Shown here piece by piece: positions 34,599 to 44,760 of a stretch of 64,000 bases of DNA (position 1 is its first letter; the number at the start of each line of letters is the position of its first letter). The notes beneath the pieces were generated by a model that was given only the letters and a program-made list of their open reading frames with translations, had not been told where the DNA came from and made no database searches. The position numbers and the translations under genes were made by a program. Origin of the DNA: Cylicocyclus nassatus (taxonomy: Eukaryota > Nematoda > Chromadorea > Rhabditida > Strongylidae); assembly GCA_958299035.1 (NCBI GenBank), contig CATQJL010000112.1, positions 9,400,880-9,464,879 of the forward strand. The letters run 5' to 3'.

Positions 34599-35279
34599 AT
34601 GCCTGTCAAAACGACTCGTGGAAGCAAAAGCAAAGGACCTTCAGGTGGCTCGCAACGTGCGACTAGAGGAAATGAAGAGTTGGATCTAGAGGCCAGTGGA
34701 AGCGGAATTGAAGAGTACAGAAGCATGAGCGTACAGGATTTGATCTCTTCAATGCTTGAAAGAAGTCGCGATCCCATCCTGACGGATATGCTGAAAGTGT
34801 TAGCGGAAAAAATACCGAAGGAGTTGTCAGCCGTCATTGAGGAAGAGAAGAAGTCCCGAAGCCTTGTAATAAGCGGCGTAGAGGAGCCGCCTGCAGACTT
34901 GGGAGCAATTGAACGGCGAAACTATCTTCAGGAAAAGGTAGACTCGATATTGGAGGCGCTGGACATCGACTGTCCACCCAGCGAGCTGTATTGGCTGGGT
35001 AAACCCAGTCCATCCCACCCGAGGCTCATTAAGCTGGTGCTACCTTCTACCTTTTACTGGCGGCGCGCTCTCACCAACGCTCACTCGCTCCGTACCGCTG
35101 GATTTCCTGGTGTCTATTTCCGTCGCAGCATGACCCAGGAAGAGCGCAAGTCGGAGTATGACCTCAGGCAGGCAGCACGTGAACGTAATAGAGGAAAAAA
35201 GAGCAAGGAATGGGTTGTATACCGCGGGCAACTCGTAAAAATCAGTGATCTGGCTACTCGGAGAACGGGAAACGCGTAA
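34599..35279 (+). CDS. LINE ORF1 protein, 226 aa
   Basis: Intact frame from ATG to TAA. The N-terminus is basic and Gly/Ser-rich (residues 1-25). Residues 30-85 are acidic and probably helical. From about residue 86 (RSLVISGVEEPP) there is an RRM-like region typical of LINE ORF1 proteins, with RLIKLVLPSTFYWRRAL around 146-160. The basic end (RERNRGKKSKEW) suits nucleic-acid binding. ORF1 products bind the element RNA in a ribonucleoprotein. No zinc knuckle is visible. ORF2 follows in another frame 2 nt after the stop. Confidence 0.8.
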   Translation: MPVKTTRGSKSKGPSGGSQRATRGNEELDLEASGSGIEEYRSMSVQDLISSMLERSRDPILTDMLKVLAEKIPKELSAVIEEEKKSRSLVISGVEEPPADLGAIERRNYLQEKVDSILEALDIDCPPSELYWLGKPSPSHPRLIKLVLPSTFYWRRALTNAHSLRTAGFPGVYFRRSMTQEERKSEYDLRQAARERNRGKKSKEWVVYRGQLVKISDLATRRTGNA

Positions 35280-35281
35280 GC

Positions 35282-38105
35282 TTGCACGGGTCTCAGAATA
35301 AAATAAGAGCTTATTTTCTCAATGCCAGAAGTCTATTAAACAAAATTCACCATTTGCATGCATTTTTATCCTACTATAAACCGGATCTCGTTTTTGTTAC
35401 TGAGACATGGTTTTCTCCTAAGGTTTTTGATAGCGAAATAATAGGTGATTTACCGTATTCTATTCTTCGCTCTGATAGAAGTGCTCGTAAAGAGGGCCGA
35501 GTTTGTTTGTTGGCTTATGCAACACTTTTGGTTCAGAATATAGAAGTACGCAGTTCAACGAAAGGAAGCGTTTTATGCGCTGACTTAATCACACAAAACA
35601 TGCTCTCAAAAATACGTACTGTATTAGTTTACCGTCCTCCTAGTAACCAGTTGACTGATGATGAGGAATTGGCTTGTCTACTGGCTGATCTCTCAAGTGC
35701 AAACTCGAACACAGTAATTATTGGCGATTTTAATCTGCAGGTAGACTGGAGCCGTGTAAATCCACTCAATAATACATCTGCAAAATTCGTGAACCTTTTT
35801 GCTGATCTAGGCATGGAGCAAGTGGTAAAATCCCCGACGCCTGCTTTCAATATTCTTGATTTAGTTCTTTCGTCATCACCTATTGTGTCAAATGTAAAAA
35901 TCATGGCACCTCTCGCTAGCTCCGACCATTCCGTAATCAGTTTTACCTTAAATGAAACCTCTTGTTATCATAATCTTCCTCCTTTGCCTGATTTTAGGCG
36001 AGTAGATTTCTCTTTTTTAAATCATTATCTCCAGAGCGTTGATTGGTTGCGCGTGTTTAGCCAGTACTCATCTGCTGACGATGTATACCGGAGGTTTTGC
36101 AATGTTGTATACCAAGCTTTCAAAATTTTTGTACCCTTTCGCATCCATATAAATTCCAGATCTAAGTACCCTCAGCAAATAAAAAATCTATTAGATCAAA
36201 AAAATCGACTCTTTTTGCACCTTCAAAGTCCACTTAACAATGACTCATATAAAAAGATATGCAGAGATATCGATTACCACCTAAAAAAATTTCTTGCGTA
36301 TAAAGAGAGAAAGCTCACTCTTAGTGCATCTTCAAAACAACTGTTTAGCTATGTGAGTTCTAAACTAAAAGGAAACTGTCGATTACCAGTTTTGAAAGAC
36401 TTGACCGGCAAGAGCTACAATACTGATACTGAAAAAGCCAATGTACTTGCGAATTACTTTGTCAGTGTTTTCGATCGAAAAGAGTCCATAATGATTACTG
36501 ACGAGTTGGTGAATTCAGTTCCAACCCGTCGACTGCTATGTGATGTATACTTCAATTCCTCCGATGTCTTCATTTTGAAAACTCTGAAGCCTTCATTGAC
36601 AGAACCATTTGATGGCATACCGCAAATTGTTTATAAGGAATGTGCTGAGACGCTTTGCAAACCTCTTGCTCACATCTTCAACATTTCTATGCTTACTGGA
36701 GAAGTTCCTCAGTTGTGGAAAGAATCCCTAATTACCCTATTCCTAAAGTTTCTTCCGCACAATTAGTATCCGAATTTCGTCCGATTAGCATGACCTCTTC
36801 GTCAATCAAGGTTATGGAGAAAATCCTCAGAGAGAAACTTACGTCGTGGCTGTTGAAATCCGATGTTATCCCCAAAGAGCAACATGGTTTTTTGGGAGGG
36901 AGAAGTACTGCAACTAATCTAGCAGATAGCATTTTTGATTGGACGATGGCGCTTAACAATAATCTGTGTGTCGATGTTATTTTTGTAGATTTCTCCAAAG
37001 ATTTGATAAAGTTTGCCATACAAAACTCCTAGCAAAACTCAAAAAAATTGGAATTTCTAGAAATTTACTTTGTTGGCTAGAATCATATTTGAGGGATAGA
37101 TACATGTCTGTGAAGGTTGGCCTTAACTGCTCTAAGAGGCATCCATGTGAAAGTGGAGTTCCTCAGGGAGGGGCACTTTCACCATTACTCTTCTTATTGT
37201 ATACCATGGATCTGCCTTCTATACTGAAAACATCGCCCTCAGTTAAGGTACAGATGTATGCCGACGATGTGAAAATTTATGGTATCTATGACCCCTCCAC
37301 CTATTTAGAAACTCATAGTGCGCTCAAGACTTCCGTTGAAAAATTGCTGCTCTGGTCAAGTGAATGGGATCTTCCCATCAACCTTGAGAAAACTTCGGTC
37401 ATGCATATCGGAGGAAATGAAGGAGCTAGTTATGAAATTAATGGAACTAAGTTGGCTGAATGTAGTTTGACTAAAGATCTTGGAGTATTACTTGACTCGT
37501 CCCTCAAATTCTCTCAGCATATAGATGTTGTTGTCAGAAAGGCGTATAATGTTTTGTATGCCATTTTTCGATCCATACACTCCCAAGATAAGACTATCTA
37601 CAAAAAATTATACAAAGCCTATGTCCTGCCCCATCTCGAATACTGCTCGCAGGTGTGGAATCCACACCTCAGGAAAGATGTCAAAAAGATAGAGAAAGTT
37701 CAGCAAACTTTCACGCGTTTGCTTTACTTTAGATGCTACAGAGGCATGACCATTAGCAACATTCCATCTTACAGTGACCGTCTTAGGGAACTAAATATGA
37801 TGAGCCTAGAACACCGTAGGAAAATAGCTGACTTGATTTTTTGCTTTCGAGTATTACGTAAGGAACTCAGACTTTCAGCAAGCAAATACTGGATATTTAT
37901 GCCTAGCAGCTCACGGTCTTTTTCGTTCAATTTGCATTACACCAGAATAAAAAGAAAAAAATTCATGCTGGCGTACAACAATCTATTCCATCGAGGAGCG
38001 AGGTGGTTACAGCATCTCCCTTCAAGTGTTCTTGGTTCTTCCAGTGCTTCCAGCTTCAAACTGGGACTGAGGAAAGTTAATCTGGATGTACTCTTAGATT
38101 CGTAG
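35282..38105 (+). pseudogene. LINE ORF2, AP endonuclease plus reverse transcriptase, two frameshifts
   Basis: The first segment (35282-36766) encodes an AP-type endonuclease: LNARSLLNK, VTETWF, IIGDFNLQVDW, NILDLVLSS and the histidine motif SSDHSVISF. Near 36738 the frame shifts (WKESLIT then PIPKVSS in the next frame). The second segment, read from about 36740 to 37005, has EFRPISMTSS and EQHGFLGGRSTATNL. A second shift near 37005 falls in motif A (VDFSK, then FDKVCH in the next frame). The third segment has GVPQGGALSPLLF (motif B) and the catalytic MYADD (motif C) and runs to a TAG at 38103-38105. Each break fits loss of one base. No ATG starts the ORF2 frame near its beginning, so translation would depend on reinitiation after ORF1. 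The copy could not make a full-length product without frameshifting. Confidence 0.88.
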
Positions 38106-38580
38106 TTATATTTTGTTTCTCATGCTTTTATTTTTCAGCGGAACCGGAGAAGCTACGTCGAAGATAATTAAATCTTGATTTTACATCGATATTACTGGTG
38201 TCGTAAACAATTGTCTAGATCAATCTTGTCTGTTGCTAGCTTTCGGACTTTGAATGGTTTCTACGGCTGTTGTGTTGTTTATCTATTTATTACGTTGTTT
38301 GTTTTATTTTTTTGTGTTGCTTTACATAGGTTTTCGCAACTTAATTCCTCGGATATCTCTTGTATTCCGATGAATCTTGCTCATCTCTAGAACAGAATCA
38401 TCATTATTCGTGGGTTACGTCAGCTAGCCTGGCACCGGGGGCTCGCTGACACTCTAAATCGGGAACTATCAAAGTTTTAGAGATGGCAAGGATTCAGTTA
38501 TAATTGGTTGCGTCTTGAATCGGACTTAGTGCCTTCTTGTTTGATGTTTGGTTGCTTTTTGGTGCACCTAGAGTGTAAAC

Positions 38581-38609
38581 TAAAATAAAAATAAAAATAA
38601 AAATAAAAA
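38581..38609 (+). repeat. (AAAAT)n tail of the LINE
   Basis: Five to six TAAAA units ending at 38609, directly before GGCCGC. Confidence 0.9.
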
Positions 38610-38615
38610 GGCCGC

Positions 38616-39675
38616 GTAGACTGCGAAAAGACACTGAATTGCGAAGTGCTTGATCTATCCGCCGGTCAGCATATTATGTTTGGGATCGTAATAAGAATGG
38701 GAATTAGTCAAAGTTGTACATGATGAAAACGTCAGGTTGAGCCTCGGTGTAACTTCGAGGAGCAACCAAATCGAGAAATAATTGCTGAAAAGAGAAAGGC
38801 GAGATATTTATGGTGGCTTATTTCTTTGCAAATCCACCCCTACCGCGTCTCGCAATGTCCTCTAGCACCAAATAATTTGTAATTGTCAAGCAGCTTATGT
38901 AAGCAAAAACTGGAAAAGAAGTTTAAAAACTATCTTCCACGTTACCTACTCTACCCCAAGGTAAAGCTGTTACGTTATACAAAGACGTGCCATGTCGAAG
39001 TGGCTGAATGGTAATCTTCAGAACTAGTCCACTCTGAATATAGACCTGATGCGAAGAATTCGGTGAACTTCGGCGAAGCCTGTCCAAGCACAGCCGCCGC
39101 GATTCTTTTTTGAGCGGCAATTCAGGAACTTCACACCTCAGTAGCTAATCTGACTTCGTCATAAAAATCCTTACTATAGTTCCAAGCCTCAAAGTACATA
39201 TTTTGCACAAACTATATTTGTAGTAGTGTAGGACCACAACGGTTTCTAACGAATTCCAACTTTTGGTGAAAAGTACGCCCGAAAACCAATTTGAACTATT
39301 TTGCTTTCTACACTTACAAACAGGTGGAACCAGAATTGGCAATAAGTTTGCAAAGAAACCGTAACTTCATCAATAACGCTATCGATAGATTTCCTTTTCG
39401 CTTCTTGATAATGTTAACTACTGAATCTATAAATCAAGGCTGAAAAGAATACTTTATCAATGAACAATCAGCACGTATAACTCCTCTAGGCGGGTTTACT
39501 TTTCTTTCCACCCTTGTCATACATCTATTCGACTCTACTGATATTCCACTTTATTGTGGACATGACCGGTACGCTTTACGCATAGTGCATGCAAAGAACT
39601 CACAAAAAAAACCAAGCGTTCCAGTTCTGCTTTCGTACATGCTCCAATAATCGTGCGCTTGAAAGTCGGGACGAA
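38616..39675. other. Flank of the LINE, nothing recognised
   Basis: No gene or repeat; searched on the minus strand for missing 3' exons of the SLC6 gene without success. Confidence 0.4.
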
Positions 39676-39822
39676 TGCAAAACAGACAAGCCTACAAAAA
39701 TCGGCGTCTGAAACTTCAAAAAAAGCAAAAAAAACAAAGTTCGTACTCGCTGTCGCGCTCGGCGGAGAAAACTGCGCGTCGCTGCCGTCGCCGATCAGGG
39801 TACGCTTGTGCGTTTCGAATTC
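39676..39822. mobile_element. About 147-bp palindromic MITE, copy 2 (inverse of copy 1)
   Basis: ACAAGCCTACAAAAATCGGC at the left pairs imperfectly with GCCGATCAGGGTACGCTTGT at the right. The interior is the inverse complement of 33930-34067 with about 85-90% identity by eye. The two copies lie on either side of the LINE. Confidence 0.75.
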
Positions 39823-39861
39823 GTCGACATAACCATGCTTGCTCTTGTTTAAAGGGAGTGC

Positions 39862-40254
39862 CCGGGCAAGAAATTTATTCGATTCTAAGTTTTTGTGCTT
39901 AGCTGGGCCTATTCGCTATGTTAGATCTGAAAATCCATTTAAGAGCGCAAAAACAGCGAAGAAGGGCTCTAACATAGAGAAGTCAGTGGTGTCAAGTCTT
40001 CCACTCTGTGAAGTCGCGCTCCAGCTTCGGGAACGATCTTCGTACCGATTTGTTGTCACTCGTTAGGGCGGCTTGCGAAAGCGAGATCGCTTCTAAACTT
40101 GGGAGAGGGACTTCCATAGCGGAAGGCCTCACCCATTTTCTGACTTAGCTCCTGCATTAAGCCCTTTCTCGGCATTTCACGGCTTTCTCCAGTGAGGATT
40201 TTTGAATTTACCATAGCGAATAGGCCCAGGCAAGCACAAAACCTCAAAGTCGAC
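39862..40254. mobile_element. About 390-bp foldback element
   Basis: TGGGCCTATTCGCTATG (39914 region) faces CATAGCGAATAGGCCCA (40212 region). Flanking blocks pair with indels: TTTTTGTGCTTAG with CAAGCACAAAA, and GAAGAAGGGCT with AGCCCTTTCTC. No coding capacity. Confidence 0.65.
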
Positions 40255-40912
40255 TTCTTGCTCAGACACTGTTTTGAAGTTCTGAGTCAAGTGACCGCAG
40301 GACTTGACTGTAGGGCGGATTTGTCTCGACAAGTGTTCCATCCTGTTCGTTTTTTTCAAAGGCTGATCTATCTTAGAGCATATCTATTTTTAGACGTGCG
40401 GGGTTGACTATATCGCTAGACTTTACGATTTATCCGACGTGACATAATTTGATAATAGTGGTCATATCATATGTGCAAAATGTTGACGTATTGGCGCAAG
40501 CGGCAAGACTGACACCTATAACTTCCCTAGTTTGCACACAGGTAAGGAAAGACGATTCAAATAGCTTTGAGGAACATTGTTGGAAAGTGGCTAAAGGAGT
40601 TCGGGTATAGCGCAAACCATGGTGCCAAGCCGGACAAAGCCGCCTAAACCTAAAACTTCAGACTTTCTTTAGCCTCATAAACTGGATACACGAGAAAGCT
40701 AATCGCTGTCTTGCATCGATTTTTTGTTGTTTTTATTTGTCTCACTTCAAGTGGCACTTATACTGTTGCATATCAGTGGTTACGCTCATCGAAATCCGCC
40801 CTTGCAAATCAAAAATTTCTTCGTTTATTTGAAGATTGTAACCTTGTGACGTTCTCTAGCAAACTTCACTTATAGCATCATTTTTCACATGTCATACTAT
40901 CAACATTCTCAC

Positions 40913-43900
40913 CCATTACGGAGCCAAATCCAAGAAGGAAAAGCATAGCGAAGAAAAACATGCTCCATACAGAAGAATATGGCATCGCTTGCATTGCTTC
41001 TAGGTAGGCGACAAAGGCTATAGATAAACCTAAATAAAAACATTTTTCTCGAGAAGCTAGAGAGTTTAAAATGCTTGTTAAAATAAGATCTACAGTAATG
41101 GCTGGCGCCTTTGTTATCGTGAGATAAGTCAATAAGACTTGTAACAATGGTTTTCTCTAATCATGTCATAGCACCACTGTGAGCAATCTGAGCTTTCTTG
41201 CTGTTTTCTTACCACTAGATACAATTCCATTAATGGGCTTGTTAAGCTGCTTAGAGATGTATCCAAGGCTTGCAAAAACGACGACTCCACCAAATATGTT
41301 CATCACGAAGGTTGCGATGACGACTACCCATGCGTCCTGCAAAAGCAGACTTTTCTGCATCTCAAATACACTTTCAAGCAATACTTCATGAAGGTCACAA
41401 AACGAGTACAACGCATATCAGATAATTTAATTATAGCTGACGGCATATTTTTCTTTTATTCCAGGTGCTAAAATTTCAAGGGTTGCTATGATGACTTCGC
41501 TATCGAGAACATAATGGGATGTGGAAGACATATGTGAATTACTAGGAATAATCATTTCCATTCTCAAAACAGCTTCTTCTTGCCATTGCATTACATTTTT
41601 GAATATCGCGCATATCCTATTTTTCAGTAATAGGGTACAATAGTCGACGACTATGGCCCGTATAAATGAAAATCCCTGCGGCAAGGAAAGCGGAGTCCCG
41701 GCTGCTGCTGTTCATCACTTTAATGCATACGGGCCCAAGATATTTGCAAACCATCCTTAAAGGCAGTACATCGGCAGAATGAGACCCGTGACAAAACAAG
41801 GTCACAGGGTAGGAGCCCCCATATGGAACCTATCGGCCAAAGTCCGATCTTTCTCTGCCACTTCTAACCCCCGAAATTTCAACGCGGAAGCAGCGCTCAT
41901 CTCCTGTATTCTCTGGCCCCGCCCATCCCATGGTGTTAGAAGTGGGAGAGAAAGATCGGACTTTGGCCAAATTCCATATGGGGGCTCCTACCCTGTGACC
42001 TTGTTTTGTCACGGGTCTCATTCTGCCGATGTACTGCCTTTAATGCAAGGTCCTTCAAGTTAAAAATAGTAAGCTAACGGTAACACCGTCTTTTCGACCT
42101 ATAAAATAACCTCAATTGCTGGAATTGAGATGTCACTTCTATCTCTAGTGCACAAGTGTGCTGCTTCCGATTTCCGCCTTGGCTAATATCACTTGAATTT
42201 ATGGTGTAAATTCTTTGGTGTTTTATCGTGACACCTGAACTCAAAACATAAGTTGAACACTTGTACCATGACCCAAAGTTTACGTTCGTTGTCGCTTGTA
42301 TGGCTAACAATTACATGTGCTCGTCGTGCATGATGGTTTCTTAAACTTTTTTCTGTCAGTTGTTACTTGACCTTCTGGACTTGAACGCATCCTTCAACTT
42401 GTCCTTCCAATTTTATGGTTCATCTTCCAGATCCTTTTCGCTATCAATATAAATCATCTGTCCGGAAAAATATTTATACAGGCGCTTGTTCATAAATCTT
42501 CGTTTCGCTGGCTCAGTAGACGTTTGCACATGACTTATGACTGCACTTTATAGAAAGGCCCAATAATAGTTCACCTATCTTCAGTTTAGCAGAAAATGAT
42601 TCAGTCTGACACAGCAGGATTGAATGGAGAGATATGGAATGTTGCACATTTGGTGAGAGGTATTGTAGCTAGCGAACAGGCCCCGATCATTGGGTTAGGT
42701 GTCACGGTGATATAAAAAAGGTAGAGAACAATGTGTCGTCGAAGCACGCAGTCATGCATATTATACCCATTACAGATTTGTAGCAGCCATCTGCACCGGA
42801 TGGAGCTTATTAAAGTTATGTGGTCCCCTACCCTGGAGTAAGAGGCTGGGCCGGGCTAAAATCTTTCTCGAAAGGCTATCATTGTGCCAAGATTAAGTGC
42901 TATATATGCTATATGTGCTTTTCATTTATAAGATAGCTCTGGACTATCAAGCCCTTTACCCTCCGGGAATATAATGGTACTAGAGTAATCTGGGGAGATA
43001 AAAGCACTGACTCGGCTGACCCCGCAAGTCACTGTAAAAGACTCACACGCATTCAGTAGGCTCTTGGATTGTGAAATAGAGTGCGTTACCCTGTTCACAA
43101 AGGATATTGAAGACGCCGAATCTTTATCCTTGTTAAGATAGCTATAACCATCTTTTACAATTTGGTGCCACTACGATGAGGTAAATGTCCATCTGGATTT
43201 TTCCAACACTGCTGCTTGTCGCTCGTAGAGCACTAATCGTGAGCAGAGGCGAAGCATAAATAACGAGATTTTTTGCCACAGAAGTTTCACCCGGCATGTA
43301 AAAGTGTGACTGTATCAAACAGTAGAGCACTACTACGGCTAGATTTGCTCTCCTCAATCACCGCGATAATTGTGCCGACTAAAGTAATGAGATGAATGAG
43401 TGCTAGCCTTGTAGCAATTGTTTTTTCTTCTGTTGTAAGAGGCAACAACGATAATTCCTCCGTAACCGACGTTAAGGTTGAAACACACTTGCATTAGAGC
43501 TTCCGTCCAAGTCTGAAATTAAGCTATACTGTAGTTTCTTATTACACCACAAAAGGTGAGATATTGATATGCTCTGGAAGCTTGTAAACTGCTTAGAAAT
43601 TATAGTGAAGGTTTTGAACCTCGTGGTGAAGCAGGGTGTAAAAATCTGGGGTACCAAAGTAGTAGTATACCCCAAATATTGCGCCGTCTAATGTGATCGC
43701 CCGCCAAAACACAACGAAAACAATTGCAAAAGGAGCTACAGAAAAAACCTAAATGAATGGATTCAATGTCAGGACAAACTTGTGAGATTCTATTACATAT
43801 GCGGCTTTTCCAAGATAAACGTAGCCTTTCAATAGTATCAGACCAACAAATATCCATATGATAGCTAGTGCAAGTAAAGTTGACCAGTTAATTCCGCCAT

Positions 43901-44760
43901 AATGTTCAATTCCAGACGATCTCTTCGTCATCACATTTCTATGAAAAATCACCTCATATTTTCTAGATTTTGTAGGTATAGGCAATTAGCATACGTGAAG
44001 TACTGATCATATGGCGTTTTGAGCCCTTCGATTGCGGAAGCAATGCATGATCCATTAAATGCTATTGGTTTTGATGGATCACGTTGCTTACATTTTTTCA
44101 TAGCCTCTGTCTCAATACAATCTCAAAAAGAGGGGGTCACTTGGCCCTTACGATATAGTTCAATACAGTGAGAAAGTGCTTACAGACATCATTCCAAACA
44201 TTGTCGCATCTACTCCAAACTACTGTTTCACCGCTAATGATGGCGAAGAAGTATAGAAAACACCAAGCAACAACTACACAATAATAGATGGCAACCGTGA
44301 AGCATATAAGTGCCATTGCCCATCCAAGACCTGCAATCGTTTACCCTGCATATAATGCAGAAACTGTGCACCCAGCACTTACCTTGAAAAGCTGGTACAT
44401 AGTGTGCAAATAGGGTAGTTGGACCTTCATTGGAGTACTGTCCCATTAGCATCTCCAAGTAAAGCATCGGAAAACCAAATAACAACAGGCACAAGGAATA
44501 CGGCAAAAGAAACGCGCATGAAACAGCTCGCCCATATACGGTCTAGAAGACAGAGTCACTTACTGCCGCCGTGATGGTAGGCTAGAGCCGGAAATCTCCA
44601 GAGGCTTCCCAACCCAACAGTCAGGGTAATGGAGGATAAAAGTGATTCTAGTTGGTTTATCCACGTTCCTCTTCCGAGTTTCGCTGATTCTGTAAAAGTC
44701 GGGTTAATTACCTGTTAGCGCAATACTGTTCTTGGATGCGTAGTCTAAGGCTGTGCTCAT
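40913..44760 (-). CDS. SLC6 (sodium:neurotransmitter symporter) family transporter, 5' portion, TM1-TM8
   Basis: Minus-strand exons with matching phases: 44712-44760 (start, tentative), 44564-44689, 44383-44526, 44184-44330, 43995-44121, 43797-43962, 43620-43748, 43408-43512, 41213-41336, 40913-41029; about 411 codons with no stop. Landmarks: RGTWINQLESLLSS and TVGLGSLWRFPALAY (TM1), CAFLLPYS...LEMLMGQYSNEGP (TM2), GLGWAMALICF...VWSRCDNVWND (TM3 and loop), EHYGGINW (before TM4), GKAAYVFSVAPFAIVF (TM5), QVCFNLNVGYGGIIVVASYN (TM6), DAWVVVIATFVMNIFGG (TM7), FVAYLEAMQAMPYSSVWSMF (TM8). Family members are plasma-membrane Na+-coupled carriers of amines or amino acids with 12 TMs and about 600 residues. 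TM9-12 are not found before the LINE, so the gene is truncated or its last exons are outside. Several usual ion-site residues differ. Two introns are 22 and 32 nt, the second intron (37 nt) needs a weak acceptor, and one donor is GC. It may be a decaying gene. Confidence 0.82.
41757..42043. mobile_element. TTAA-type MITE, palindromic, in an SLC6 intron
   Basis: TTAAAGGCAGTACATCGGCA and TGCCGATGTACTGCCTTTAA are perfect inverse complements and the match continues for about 85 bp with no mismatch seen, then about 25 bp more with small gaps. It shares only TTAAAGGCAG ends with the two copies at 28.8 and 29.6 kb. Near-identity of the arms suggests recent activity or arm correction. Confidence 0.9.
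42941..43090 (+). mobile_element. SINE copy 2 (body only), in an SLC6 intron
   Basis: CAAGCCCTTTACCCTCCGGG, GGTACTAGAGTAATCTGG, GATAAAAGCACTGACT, GCAAGTCACT and GTGAAATAGAGTGCG match the body of the 46808-47099 element. A tRNA-like head is not clear here. Confidence 0.65.

Larger units (their letters stand above)
34393..38609 (+). mobile_element. CR1/L2-group non-LTR retrotransposon, near full length
   Basis: Order: a 5' leader of roughly 200 nt, ORF1 (34599-35279), ORF2 (35282-38105, two frameshifts), a 3' UTR of about 475 nt, and an AAAAT-type simple-repeat tail at 38581-38609. The AP endonuclease plus reverse transcriptase without RNase H, and the (AAAAT)n tail, fit the CR1/L2/Rex group. 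GGCCGC is found just before the inferred 5' end (34387-34392) and directly after the tail (38610-38615), a possible short target duplication. The 5' boundary is inferred. Confidence 0.85.

Noticed and set aside
34352..34837. 161-codon minus-strand frame opposite LINE ORF1
   Set aside because: Antisense shadow of the ORF1 leader and coding region; no independent support.
40430..40615. Minus-strand frame with GVSLAACANTSTFCTYD as the TM9 exon of SLC6
   Set aside because: Not hydrophobic enough for a full membrane helix and lacks family motifs.
41427..41530. Minus-strand frame with HYVLDSEVIIATLEILAP as an SLC6 exon
   Set aside because: It lies between the TM6 and TM7 exons, which join in phase without it, and it does not match any SLC6 segment at that position.
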